Source: Salvelinus alpinus
Taxonomy: Eukaryota; Chordata; Actinopteri; Salmoniformes; Salmonidae
Length of the DNA stretch: 64,000 bases
Direction of reading: 5' to 3'
NCBI RefSeq assembly: GCF_045679555.1
Contig: NC_092087.1
Location: forward strand, 82,464,902-82,528,901
Shown: piece by piece, positions 36,104 to 48,565 of the stretch
Numbering within the stretch: position 1 is the stretch's first letter
Layout: every line of letters starts with the position of its first letter
The notes under the pieces: model-generated
The model's input: the letters and a program-made list of their open reading frames with translations, nothing else
What the model was told of the DNA's origin: nothing
Databases searched by the model: none
Program-made: the position numbers and the translations under genes

Positions 36104-38200
36104 TTTACTCCCTCCACCTGCGCGGCTGATCTTGTCCACTTCCTCTCTACAGAGTTCCTCCATCCGGGCCCTGAGGTGGGACAGAGCTCTGCGGGCTGCA
36201 CTAAAGCCTTCTACGGGAAGGATGAGAGGGGCTCGGTGGCGCCGCCCAGTGGGTGGGAGGACACACAGCAGGTAAGCCGCCTGGGGATGGAGAGAGAGAG
36301 GGAGGGAGGGATGGATGGAGGAGAGAGAGAGGGAGGAATGGAGGAGAGAGGGGTGATGAGTGGAGCATTTTTATCATGTCACCGTTCGTCCCTCTCTCTC
36401 TCTCTCTCTCCATCTGTTTTGACTGCATTATTATTTTTCTCCATCTCTTCCTCATTAATATTTCTCTCTCCTTTATTTTTCAGCATCCAGTCTCTCTCTC
36501 AATTATCCCTTCCTTTTCCCATCAATACCTCACTGTTTCTTCTCTTCTTCTGCTCTTCCTTCACTCCCCCCCACCTGTAAGAACTGAGCATTATCCTCCG
36601 TCAGTAGCTGGCCCATTTCCTGGTCTCTCCTCCGTAGCTCCTCCAGTTCTTTCTCCAGGGTCTCCAGCTCTCTCTCTGCCCTGCCCAGGACAGTTCTCTC
36701 CCGGGCTTCCAGCCTGGCCCTCACCTCCCCCCTGGTCCTCTCCAGACGGAGGGCCAGGTCCACAAACAGGGTATTGCTGTCCTCCAGGACTAACGCAGCT
36801 GATGTCTAGGTAAGGGGAGAAGGGACACCAAATGAAGGAAAGTAAAGGAGCAACATTTTCTTCAGTAATAAGCACCAAGAAAGTAAACATTTACATTTAA
36901 ATAATGTTGGTTTCATTGGTAATTTTAATTTGATTTTAAACCATACAGCTGAAATGTACTTTTATTTGTCAATGCTGGCTTGACTGGCTTGACTGGCTTG
37001 ACTGCCAGGGGAATAGAGGGCAGAACGGTAGCCTGGCTTGACTGGCTTGACTGGCAGGGGAATAGAGGGCAGAACGGTAGCCTGGCTTGACTGGCTTGAC
37101 TGCCAGGGGAATAGAGGGCAGAACGGTAGCCTGGCTTGACTGGCTTGACTGCCAGGGGAATAGAGGGCAGAACGGTAGCCTGGCTTGACTGGCTTGCTTT
37201 TGACAGCGAGCAACAACATGGCCAGACAATAAAGATGTAGGACCTTAATTTGACCTGACAGTTTGCTACAGCAGGAAAATAATCCTGCAGCAACATGAAA
37301 TGTCAATTATAATTAATGGACATTTTTGTAAGGGTTGATACTGTCATGGTTCCACCAGAGGGCGGCAGAGACCAACCAAGAGACATTAACGACACTCGGG
37401 CGTCTTATTTACTCATGATGATGTCCCTGTTAAAAGAGGCGTGAATTCTGTGGTCCTTTGCTGAAGGTTGAATTGGTTACCATGTGTGGTTGTTTCCTGA
37501 GTGCGTTTTTGAGACTTAGTGTTTGTTGTTTTATTCAAGTGTACTGTGATCCTGCGGCTACCGTTTCTCAGTAAAGTATTATGTTTATCCTTAACCACTG
37601 ATTCCTCGTCTGGTCTCTTCTCTGCACCTGGGTCCAAACTCATCACGTCACAGATACATGTTTCGTAAGGGAAAATCAAGTCTGAATTTCCAGAGTGGAA
37701 ATTACAAACCTCATAAGACTTTTTAAACCTCAAGTACACTACACGTTTTAAATGTCTTTTGTGTGCAACCGTGTTGGATCTTGCCTAGCCATCTTGTTTC
37801 AAGAGGACCACAATAGAAATAAGTCCCAGACTTTATTGTGTGTTATCCTCCAGGATTTTACTCATGTGCATGTACGGCTTTTTCTAGTTTTATGTGAGCT
37901 TGTTTTTTTTTAAATGGTTGGATTAATAAACTAAACTTCCAGATAGCAGCAGTGTTATGTTCCGGGGCGACTCTCTGAAAAAAGTCGCCCAGGCACTAAA
38001 AGCCTTTTAATCTGATTACTATTCACTCTTTTTTTTATGTTCCTGATTCACTCTGTGTGTGTGTGTGTGTCTCTCTCTCTTTGTGTGTGTGTGTGTGTGA
38101 ACCCCACCTTGACGGCCTCTATGCTCTGTTGAAACTCTCCCAGCTCCCTCTCTCTACTCCTGATTCTCCCCTGTACTGACCTCTGAGAATTCTGCAACTG

Positions 38201-38236
<36 letters not shown>

Positions 38237-39672
38237 GATCTACGATCTACTCACCTTGACATATGACACCTTCCTAATATTGAGTTGAACTCCCTTTTGG
38301 TGTCGAAAACGTTTCACAAGGATGCTTTCCTCAGGGATGCTGGTCCATGTTGACTCCAATGCTTCCCACAGTTGTGTCAAGTTGGCTGGATGTCCTTTCG
38401 GTGGACCATTCTTGACACACACGGGAAAGCGTGAAAAACCCAGCAGTGTTGCAGTTCTTGACACACTCAAACCGGTGCACCTGGCACCTAGTACCACACC
38501 CCGTTCAAAGGCACTTCAATCTTTTGTCCTACCCATTCACCCTCTGAATGGCACACATACACAATCCATATGTCAATTGTCTCAAGGCTTAAAAATCCTT
38601 CTTCAACCTGTCTCCTCCCCTTCATCTACACTGATTGAACTGACATCAATAAGGGATCCTACCTTTCACCTGGATTCACCTGGTCCGTCTATGTCATGGA
38701 AAGAGCAGGTGCTCCTAATGGTTTGCACACTCAGTGTATATTGCATATGCTTATATAGTGGACAATGAATCTTGGTCAGCAGCACTCCAGTCTGAGTAGA
38801 GCAGCATTAGTGGCGTAGCAACACTATAGCCCCATTAGTGACATACACCTACAGCACCTGCCTACTTCTCTCCTGGTATGGGAGCGATACCCCAGATAGT
38901 ACAGCCTGCCCACAGCAGAGGGGGCACAGCGGGGTGTTTCCCAGTGACGTAACTAACCTGCATCAAACTGGTGCAGAGGGATGTCATCTGTCACAATCAA
39001 TCATGTTCATAGGTTGCCATATTGAATAGGCTATTTATCCTCTATTCAGTTGTTAGGGATAGTGGCAGTTTGTTAGCCTGCAGGGTACAGACATGTGTTG
39101 TGCCAACCATAGACATTTCAACTAGGGTGCCAACTCGTTGTCTCTCATTGTCATGCCAACAATGTTCAGCTTGGCAATGTGTAATGGAGTTGGCAAGAGC
39201 ACAAACACGTCTGGGACCAGGCTAACGGTTTGTACTCCTAGGTGGAAAGATCAACAAGTGTTTTTAGGAAACAACTTTGTTTTTAATCCGTTTTAATCAC
39301 CAGGGTGATGAGTAGGCTTTGCAAAAAGTCCCGTGTATTATGATTATGATTACTACCTGTTTCCGCGCCCTTTGCTCGTCGATGCTGTGCAGTTCCTCTT
39401 GGTCAGACTCGCACAGCAAACAGTCGCCACTCCACTCCACCGCATCGCACCCGTCGCCGCCCTGCTCCAGGCCCAAACGGTGCTGCGCGCACAGCCTCTC
39501 CGCCAAGCTCTCCACCGCGGCAACAAGTTTATGCCGCCGCAACGTCCCCACGTCGCGGTGCGGCAAGACGTGGAGCTCGCAGAAAGACGCCAAGCACACC
39601 AGACACGACTTAAGCGCTTTCAGTTTGTTCTGAACCGGGCAGAAGTCGCACGGAACGTCCCCTACGCCGCCT
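33253..39672 (-). CDS. TRIM25-like E3 ubiquitin ligase, copy 1 (5' end lost in gap)
   Basis: RING/B-box/coiled-coil/PRY-SPRY protein of the large fish TRIM family, expected in the cytoplasm as a ubiquitin ligase often tied to antiviral signalling. Exons, 5' to 3': 39357-39672 (partial, B-box region; RING missing), 38108-38197 (90 bp), 36575-36805 (231 bp coiled coil, [20 protein letters not shown]), 36118-36280 ([20 protein letters not shown]), 35830-35880, 35450-35486, 33769-34014 (PRY and SPRY start, [24 protein letters not shown]), 33253-33557 (SPRY end, [13 protein letters not shown]). The 90 and 231 bp exons match the usual TRIM gene plan. Phases agree except around the 51-bp and 37-bp exons (one-base conflict), so the linker is not settled. 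B-box 2 is short of the usual Cys/His set. The assembly gap removes the start; see the second copy. Confidence 0.88.
34062..34125. repeat. Partial duplicate of the TRIM PRY exon start
   Basis: GGACCCTCCAGAAGGACCAG GGTGGGGGC then GGCCGTGTCTGGGTCCAGGG repeats 33,951-34,005 of the PRY exon about 115 bp upstream of it. The minus strand encodes [18 protein letters not shown] in a frame that drifts after a small indel. No acceptor precedes it. The same duplicate is at 47,211-47,274. Confidence 0.85.
34835..34930. mobile_element. Palindromic MITE
   Basis: CCCAAATGGCACCCTATTCC CTATGTAGTGCA ... AGTGCACTATATAGGGAATA GGGTGCCATTAGGG: inverted arms of about 33 bp around TTTTGACCAGGGCC. It is a very common salmonid repeat. 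Second copy at about 47,984-48,079. Confidence 0.85.
35285..35325. repeat. Possible decayed duplicate of the 37-bp TRIM exon donor
   Basis: The minus strand reads AGTCTTCCTGAGGT then GTAAGTACTAC, close to the true exon end at 35,444-35,470 (AGTATCCTTCCTCAAGT then GTAAGTACTGAC). A (GT)n/(GC)n tract separates the two. It is short, so the match could be coincidental. Confidence 0.5.
36008..36101. repeat. (GT)n microsatellite in TRIM intron 4
   Basis: Uninterrupted GT for about 94 bp, ending 16 bases from the donor of the 163-bp exon (36,118). The Cys-Val and Thr-His reading frames here are artefacts. The equivalent tract in the second copy is 49,178-49,271. Confidence 0.97.
36972..37197. repeat. 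49-bp minisatellite, four copies
   Basis: Units of GACTGCCAGGGGAATAGAGG, GCAGAACGGTAGCCTGG plus CTTGACTGG steps in TRIM intron 2. No exon source was found. Repeated at about 50,142-50,365. Confidence 0.92.
37342..37652. mobile_element. Solo LTR (311 bp)
   Basis: Fossil. Starts TGTCATGG and ends CACGTCACA, and is flanked by GATAC on each side (37,337-37,341 and 37,653-37,657). It carries a pyrimidine-rich 3' part with CTGCACCTGGG. TG...CA ends plus a 5-bp duplication identify a solitary long terminal repeat; no internal region is present. Same insertion at 50,510-50,820 in the duplicated block. Confidence 0.72.
38256..38747. mobile_element. Non-autonomous salmonid DNA repeat (about 0.5 kb)
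   Basis: Contains the recurrent salmonid wording CATGTTGACTCCAATGCTTC, GTTGCAGTTCTTGACACACT and TCAAGGCTTAAAAATCCTTC and ends near TTGCACACTCAGTGTATA. No transposase frame is present. It lies in TRIM intron 1 and recurs at about 51,534-52,025. Confidence 0.65.
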
Positions 39673-39772
39673 NNNNNNNNNNNNNNNNNNNNNNNNNNNN
39701 NNNNNNNNNNNNNNNNNNNNNNNNNNNNNNNNNNNNNNNNNNNNNNNNNNNNNNNNNNNNNNNNNNNNNNNN
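39673..39772. other. Assembly gap (100 N)
   Basis: Exactly 100 N, the conventional placeholder for a gap of unknown size. The left side ends within TRIM exon 1; the right side starts within the man2b1 intron 7 array. It is a scaffold joint, not biology. Confidence 0.99.
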
Positions 39773-40314
39773 TGGTATAGTATTCTAACAGCATCATATA
39801 GTTAATATAGTGGTATAGTATTCTAACAGCATCATATAGTTAATATAGTGGTATAGCACCATGTGAGGTTAGCCCTGTGTAGCTCCTGTAGGTAACAGGA
39901 GAGAGTAGAGAACATTGACTTCAGAGCCGTTACTCTGACTAGCTAAACATAGTTTAGTATTCTAACAGCATCATATAGTTAATATAGTGGTATAGTATTC
40001 TAACAGCATCATATAGTTAATATAGTGGTATAGCACCATGTGAGGTTAGCCCTGTGTAGCTCCTGTAGGTAACAGGAGAGAGTAGAGAACGTTGACTTCA
40101 GAGCCGTTACTCTGACTAGCTAAACATAGTTTAGTATTCTAACAGCATCATATAGTTAATATAGTGGTATAGTACCATGTGAGGTTAGCCCTGTGTAGCT
40201 CCTGTAGGTAACAGGAGAGAGTAGAGAACGTTGACTTCAGAGCCGTTACTCTGACTAGCTAAACATAGTTTAGTATTCTAACAGAATCATATAGTTAATA
40301 TAGTGGTATAGTAC

Positions 40315-43300
40315 CATGTGAGGTTAGCCCTGTGTAGCTCCTGTAGGTAACAGGAGGGTGTAGAGTAGAGAACATTGACTTCAGAGCCGTTACTCTGCTT
40401 CTGATTGACGTAGCGAATGAGCTTGTCCAGGTTCTTATACCACAGGTTGGCGTTCTCATACTGGAAGTCTGACCCCATAGTCATTATGATGTGGTTGGTT
40501 TTATACACCAATGCCTGGTGCAGGGGAGAAGAGAGAGAGTGTGTTATTATTATGACTAACCTGTGTGTGTGTGAACGACCTGTATGTGTGTGTCTCATCT
40601 CTAACCTGTGCATGTGTGAACGACCTGTATGTGTGTGTCTCATCTCTAACCTGTGCATGTGCGATGCGGAGGAACCTGGTCACCACATCGTCAACATTAT
40701 AGTCCTCCAGATCAGGGTCGTCTCTGATTGGTGGATCGTCACATGACTGGTCCCAACAGAATCCCTCCGGAGGGTTGTACCCGTTAGGAAGGATACCTGG
40801 AGGAGAGGGGGCTGGGTTAGGCTACTGGGGTGCTAGGGGTCAGGGTTCATAGGTGGGAGGTCAGGTCAGGATTGATCACATGACTGGTCTCAACAGAAGC
40901 CGTCGGGAGGGTCGTACCTGTTAGGGAAGATACCTATGGGAGAGGGAGCTGGGTTAGGCTACAGCGGTGGCTAGGGGTCAGGGGTCAAGGTGAGATCAGT
41001 ATTGATGAGGGGGGAGGGGTTTTGTCTAGAAGGGATACAGCTTTCGTCAAAATTGACTTTTCGTAGCAGGTTAGGAGAACTTACACTTTTGACGTCAATT
41101 TGACACAAGCTGTATCCCATCTAAACATTGACCGGGGAGACGGGTGTTAGACTATAGACTACACTTGAGTGGGGAGAGAGGACAGATGTTAGTGCCGAAA
41201 GGGAAAGAGTAATATTGATGAAGAAAATGGGATATCCCAGGTCTATTGCAAAAACTGAATAGGTTGTGAGCAATATGACAGAAAATATCTAATGGAACGA
41301 CTACGTGAAGCTGTTGCTAGAGGTCGAAGGTCAAAGGTCAGTACCCGTGAAGAGGTCAGCCATAGGGGGGGTGAGGCTCTCGCTGGCCCTCCACAACATC
41401 TCCTGTTCCTTGGCTACCATCCTCCTGCTACGATCCTGGTAGTCCAGACGACCAAAGAAGAAGCCGTCATAACCCATCTAGAACAGAGAACCATCAGTCA
41501 ATACACACACACAACATGGTTTCTTGTCTCACACACCGGGTAGGTGCAGTGAAATGTGTTGTTTTACAGGGTCATCCATGGTAGTATGATGCCACCTGGA
41601 GAAAATTAGAGTTTGGTTCTAAATGTTTAACCTTCTCGGCTCGGGTATTCAAACCAGCAACCTTCAGGTTACTGGACCAACGTTCAACACTAACCTCTAG
41701 GCTACCTGCCACCCATTCAATACAATAAACACAGTAAGGATTCTAATCGTCCCTCTGACCTTGTAACTGAATGGAAAGATGAGGGAGACTCGTATCGTGT
41801 TATTTCTGACATGGAAAACTTTGACTACATTTGTTTTGCCCCACTTCTATTCCCAACTTGGGAGCCCACAAGAACCTTATGACACTGACAACCTTTCAAC
41901 AGACGAGAGTCTTGGATGGTTGTACTAGATCTATTCAGACAATGGATTAAGACATGATGGAAAAAGGAGTGGAAGAGATTTACCTGGGCAAGAATAGACA
42001 GAGGAAGTCTGACAGACAGGATATTGTGAGGTAGGAAACAAGACAGGAGATTGTGGGTTGTATTCAGTAGGAACCAAACTGGCCAAAACAGGGAGGGACC
42101 AACCAGTAATAAGAAACATTACTGTGTGCACTAATGAATACAACCCGTACCTGTGCGAACATGGAGGCGTGCTCGCGGGCGTGTCCGAAGGGGTCGATGT
42201 GCCAGGCGACGCGGGGGCGACCGCAGTGTCCGAACGTGTCGTTGAGGAACCGCAGGCCCATGGTCATCTGGTCTATGACTGCACTGTAGTGGGTGGTCGC
42301 CTCGTCACTCATACACCAGCCCCCGTTCACAAACTCCAACCGCCCTGAGAGGAGGGAGGGGGAGGGGGACAAAAGTGATGAAAACAGCAATAAAGAGTTA
42401 TTTAACGTAATATGACTTAATCACAGGTTAATTAAAGGGGTTATAACCGTTTATAACCTCTGAATTGCAATTTACATCTGTTCAATAACACCACCAATAG
42501 CAGTCACACTCAGGTGAGAGAGATGCTTTATAACACCTACATCCCTCCTCTCATTAACCTGCTGTCTGACTGGCTCCTTCCCCAGCGGTAGAAGGTAGAC
42601 TCTACATCTTTATAACACCTACATCCCTCCTCTCATTAACCTGCTGTCTGACTGGCTCCTTCCCCAGCGGTAGAAGGTGGACTCTACATCTTTATAACAC
42701 CTACATCCCTCCTCTCATTAACCTGCTGTCTGACTGGCTCCTTCCCCAGCGGTAGACTCTACAGCTTTATAACACCTACATCCCTCCTCTCATTAACCTG
42801 CTGTCTGACTGGCTCCTTCCCCAGCGGTAGACTCTACAGCTTTATAACACCTACATCCCTCCTCTCATTAACCTGCTGTCTGACTGGCTCCTTCCCCAGC
42901 GGTAGAAGGTGGACTCTACATCTTTATAACACCTACATCCCTCCTCTCATTAACCTGCTGTCTGACTGGCTCCTTCCCCAGCGGTAGAAGGGGGACTCTA
43001 CATCTTTATAACACCTACATCCCTCCTCTCATTAACCTGCTGTCTGACTGGCTCCTTCCCCAGCGGTAGAAGGTGGACTCTACATCTTTATAACACCTAC
43101 ATCCCTCCTCTCATTAACCTGCTGTCTGACTGGCTCCTTCCCCAGCGGTAGAAGGTGAACTACATCTTTATAACACCTACATCCCTCCTCTCATTAACCT
43201 GCTGTCTGACTGGCTCCTTCCCCAGCGGTAGAAGGTGGACTCTACATCTTTATAACACCTACATCCCTCCTCTCATTAACCTGCTGTCTGACTGGCTCCT

Positions 43301-44984
43301 TCCCCAGCGGTAGACTCTACATCTTTATAACACCTACATCCCTCCTCTCATTAACCTGCTGTCTGACTGGCTCCTTCACCAGCGGTAGAAGGTGGACTCT
43401 ACATCTTTATAACACCTACATCCCTCCTCTCATTAACCTGCTGTCTGACTGGCTCCTTCCCCAGCGGTAGACTCTACATCTTTATAACACCTACATCCCT
43501 CCTCTCATTAACCTGCTGTCTGACTGGCTCCTTCCCCAGCGGTAGAAGGGGGACTCTACATCTTTATAACACCTACATCCCTCCTCTCATTAACCTGCTG
43601 TCTGACTGGCTCCTGACTCTACATCTTTATAACACCTACATCCCTCCTCTCATTAACCTGCTGTCTGACTGGCTCCTTCCCCAGCGGTAGACTCTACATC
43701 TTTATAACACCTACATCCCTCCTCTCATTAACCTGCTGTCTGACTGGCTCCTTCACCAGCGGTAGAAGGTGGACTCTACATCTTTATAACTACTTCCTGA
43801 CATGTTTTATAAAGGCTCTATAACCCCTCTCTGGCCTCACCCTCATTGACCAGCTGTTTGACAGTGTTCTGCATGTCATCAGTCTGTTGTTTCCACCAGC
43901 GGTAGAAGAAGGCTGTCTCTACGTAGATGAAGCGTCTGTCAGGGTTCTTCAGCAGCTGGTCCACCACAGAGTCCAGAATGTACTGCACCCCCGCGTGCTG
44001 GATGTCATTACGGTCTGGAACGACGACAGGCAGGTTACATACACGGGTTAGACACACACACACACACTAACGTGATAAGACGTATGCACACATGATACAA
44101 CATCTATCATGCGGTTCACATCCACCCAGTCATGAGGTTTGAACTGTAAAACCATGTGATTCTAGGTTATTGTAGGTGTTATGTATGCCTATAATAAAAT
44201 ATAATAAAAGCCTCACAACTATGGTTTTAACAATGGGTCAGTTTAACTTTTAACTATACCACCTTGACTTATGACATAGCTGTTTATGAGTGTGTTTGTG
44301 TGTGTAGATGTGAGCCACATGATGGGGGGGGGGGGGGGGGGGGTACAGACCTCCATAAAAGTATTGGTCCACGGTCTTGAGCCAGCCAACGTCGTCGTGG
44401 GTGTGGGGCACTAGATGCACGTTCAACATCCCAGGCTTGGTAGCATGACATGACTAGGATGTGTAGTACACACAATGGGAAAATAATTAGGGATTTTAGC
44501 TGGTGGGCTAATGTTATGTTAAGGAGAGAGGCATATCAGAGGCTACTTAGCTTTACAAAAATTGTAACGTTGTAATTGTAATTTAATTAAACCACCAATG
44601 ATAACAGTGCAAGATCAGACTTAGTGCAAGACTGGCTAGATCGAATGTGATTTGTAGCTTCCATTTCACGTTTTATGTGGAAGTAAAAATCTGTTATGCC
44701 AGGAATATAACTTCTGCTACTGTGTTCTCTACACGAAAATGAAAGTGTTTGAAATCGGCTAAAGCTGGAAACAGTGAAGAAGTTTATCAAAGCTGCTATA
44801 CCAATACACGGTTTAAGTGTTTCAGTTGCGTTTTTATTCACCACAATAGGGATAGGAACTATAGACGTACCTTGTATCCACATGTCGGACTTTCTTGGGG
44901 TGTTTGACTGACGGGAAAGCCCCAAACGCCGCTTTGAAATAATAACAGGAGGAACACAAACGGTGTATACACCGGAGTCGCCAT
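40315..44984 (-). pseudogene. man2b1: man2b1 exons 1-7, second copy (no 3' part)
   Basis: Exons 44871-44984, 44351-44435, 43841-44014, 42151-42344, 41345-41477, 40651-40796, 40315-40514, read on the minus strand and matching exons 1-7 of the complete gene. It stops at the scaffold gap; exons 8-23 are absent on this side. I found no inactivating change within these exons. It is most likely a duplicate contig end and not a second locus, so it should not be counted as an independent gene or a biological pseudogene. Confidence 0.85.
42521..43804. repeat. Second copy of the man2b1 exon-3-derived minisatellite
   Basis: Same order of long and short units as 29,370-30,655, including the odd unit ending GGCTCCTGACTCTACATC. 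Identity of the unit order in a hypermutable array argues that the two blocks are alleles or duplicate reads, not an old duplication. Confidence 0.9.
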
Positions 44985-45872
44985 CTTGGAAAACAGCCAC
45001 GAGTCATGTGACATTTGTTTATGTATCTCTCATATCATGTGACTTCCCCCCAGACCACGCCCTCTAGGGGCAGTCCTATTCTTTTTTTATGCTTTGAAGG
45101 GGGAAATTGGAACGTTGATAGTAAAATTGAGATTGAAAATGTATAATTGGTTTATTGAAGACAGTAACAGTTACACAGCCCACATGAATACAAAGCTGCA
45201 CATTCATTGTAATAGTCACAGAGAAATAAATGATTGAAGGAATGGGGAGGTAGAGAGAGATGGGGCCATAGAAACCATAGGCTACCCAGCATAGCCTATC
45301 CCACTATTAGTCTGACTATAACTCATGAAATAATGCACTTTATAGAAAATACATATTTCCTTCAATGTCCCTTCATGATGATATAATGGCATTCAAAACC
45401 TTTCCAACTAATAGTATTTTGAAATAGCTACATTCGACATTTGGCTACATTGCATTTAGTTGGATTGACCTGAGCTTATTTTTCACATGATGTTATTGTT
45501 AAGTAACAGTCACAGTGATCAATAGAATAGGGTGATTGATCAAGATGGCTTCATGGCTGCTGAAGTGAAGTCTCTGTTTACAATAGGGCCACATTGTGAA
45601 TGATATTTGAATGGAGAGGCCATGCATACAATATGCTGCTCAGTTCAGACTCTCCTTACACAACAACATTGTCTTTTCAGCATCACTAGTTTGGTGACTT
45701 GAGATAGCCTTTCCTAGGCCTATCCAAGTAACACAACGCCTCCACGGAGTTGAGCGCAGATTAGAGTTTTTTTGGCAACGATACTTCAAAAATTATTGAT
45801 TGATGTCAAAGTAAATGATTAATCCCTTACCGTGGACCTATGCTGAGTTGACATCTTGAGTTGACATTTCAG

Positions 45873-46049
45873 GGAGGCAGGTAGCCGAGCGGTTAAGAGT
45901 GTTGGGCCAGTAACTGAAAGGTTGCTGGTTTGAATCCCCGAACTGACTAAGTTAAAAATCTGTCGATGTGCCCTTGAGTAAGGCACTTCACCCTAATTGC
46001 TCCTGTACGTTGCCCTGGATAAGAGTGTGTGCTAAATGACTGAAATGTA
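45873..46049 (+). mobile_element. tRNA-derived SINE (second copy of 32,724-32,900)
   Basis: Same element and flanks as in copy 1, in the spacer between man2b1 and TRIM. Confidence 0.75.
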
Positions 46050-46401
46050 GAGCAACAACAATGAGTAAACAATCAGTTGTTGGTTGTAGCTATTAGGAGG
46101 TTCATTTTAAACACAGTGGAGGAGTTGAGGTACCTGGTAAAGCTAAAGCAGGGTTCTGGCCATAACAAGAGAGGGCAGCAGAGTTAGGTTTGGGCTCTAG
46201 GATGGGTACCCATTGGGTCAAGAGAAGGTGTTCAGAAAGAGAGAGGTTAGGGAGCAGTAAAGAGTTAGGTAGGGTTCATGTTGAGTCCTTTCTGGGGCAG
46301 AAAAGCACATTTGTGTTTACTTGTAATCAATGGTATTTGTTCGGCAGTACGCAGGAAGAGTTCCCATTGGGTGGAAATAAGAGATCCAGAAACAGAAGAG
46401 G

Positions 46402-48479
46402 TTAGTTCCCGTTGTGTGTTTCATGTGGACATATCAACAGTGTGGCGTCCAGGTCCAACCGAAACGCTGGGTACAGCGGCTGAGAGAACGGACACCTGAA
46501 CGTGTGGAGCAGGGAAACGGCGTCCGACGCCACACTATAGAAGGACAACGCTCCCTTCTGGTGTTCCAGAAACACGCCGATCCGCGGGCACAGGGGCGCA
46601 GCTACGGTCGTCTTCCGGTTATCGTGCCACGCGGCGTACCCGGCGTGCGTGCACCTCAGACGCCATGAGTTCTCGTTCCGTCCCAGCAGACAGGGTTTTC
46701 CGCCTCCTTTAGATTAGAAAAATAAGAAAGAAAATAAGATTCGAAAACCTTTGGCTGTCCCTATATAATGCACACATTTTGTCCCGAGCCAAATAGGACG
46801 TTTCAGACCAAGCCTTGATTAGAAAGTGATTATTACAAACACTTTGTGTGTGAAATGTTGACATTTGCAAATTGCTCAACATAACTGACATAAAAAACTA
46901 TCCCGAGAAGCAGCTACCTTTACGTCCGATCCCTTTGTACGTCATCCCAATGTCCACCCACCCTCCTCCCCTCCACTCCACCTCCCAGTAGCTGGCCCCT
47001 CCAAACTGGCCCTCCCTACAGAGGACCTGGGCCACGGAGTCGAAGCGCAACGGGTGGAGGGGGTAGGACTGGGGCTCCTCTCCACAGTGAGCCCCCTGGG
47101 GACCCTCCAAGAGGAACAGGGTGAGGTGGGCCGTGTCTGGGTCCAGGGACAGACGACGGGAGCCTGAAGAGAGAGAGGAGGGGGTTAAAGATAAGCGAGC
47201 GACAGATCCATCGGGACCCTCCAGAAGGACCAGGGTGGGGGCGGGCCGTGTCTGGGTCCAGGGACAGGAGATTGAGGAGATCAATCAACCAACCAATCAA
47301 TCAAATAGATGCCTGAGTCCAGAGTGATTGATTGAACAATCCATGACAATTATTTACCTGTTAGCTTAGAAGTGTCATTAACTCTCAATAGCATTATCAT
47401 GACCACCGGGTACCATTTCTAACAGAGATTATTGAACTAAATACGCAACAGTTTTCGGCGCAGTAAAAAGAACAGTGACCATATGAATGTCTGTCTGCAA
47501 ATATGACAGTCTTAATCTAATAGAACTATTAGAATGAAATACAAGAAATGAACAATGCACTATTACGCAATAGCGTGGTTGCCTGGCCAGAGGGACAGTG
47601 TTCTGATTGACGTCTAGCCCAGACAGATACAGTATATGCCTGCCAGAGTCTTAAGGGCCCTACACACCCTATGCAAACAGAGCGACGCAGCGCCATATAC
47701 GGTCCGTTCCAAAATTTGAGCCGCACAGAAGTAGTAGAACTACGTAGAAAACGACGCGCCGTCGCTGCGTTTGAGTAAAGTGCGTAGTGGCCTTTATTCT
47801 AACCCAGACGGTGTGAATTATTAAACCTAACACCCGTCTCCATGATCTCATCCTGTCCATGGGCTTGTCTCATCATGTACCCGTTGTTCACTGTGAACAA
47901 CAGACTACTAAATGTCAGAAATATCATATCCACATACTATTCATGAAGGTAAAGAAAGCACCAGACAGACATGGAGTACTTCCCAAATGGCACCCTATTC
48001 CCTATGTAGTGCAATGCTTTTGACCAGGGCCCTAGTCTAAAGTAGTGCACTATATAGGGAATAGGGTGCCATTAGGGACACAAGTGCGTTCTCAGGTTAC
48101 CCTGTCGCCCTCATTAACTGTGAAGGTGGGGGGGGGGGGAGAAGGGCATGGGAGAAAGAGAGAGAGATCCCCTTTCTGAGTAGCTCTGGGTTTGTGCCAA
48201 CGGCATGTCAACACCTGTGTTTGTGTGTGTGTTTGTGTGCGTGTCAGTGTGTGTGTATGTTAGTGTGTGTGTTTGTGTGTGTGTGTTTGTGTGAGTGTCA
48301 GTGTGTGTGTGTGGTGAAGTGATGGCGTGGTTGTCATAGGACAGGGCAGGGTGTGAAAACAAGGTCATCTCGGAATACCACGCGACCAGGGCAGCATCGC
48401 CACGGTGACAAGGTATACCGGTGGCATCGTCAGACTGACAAGGTGTCTCGTGGGTAGTACTTACACCTCAGGAAGGCTG

Positions 48480-48565
<86 letters not shown>

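Noticed and set aside
35927-36201. Cys-Val and Thr-His repeat frames (also at 49,096-49,370, 48,405-48,728, 51,183-51,379, 53,786-54,242)
   Set aside because: Microsatellite translations of (GT)n.
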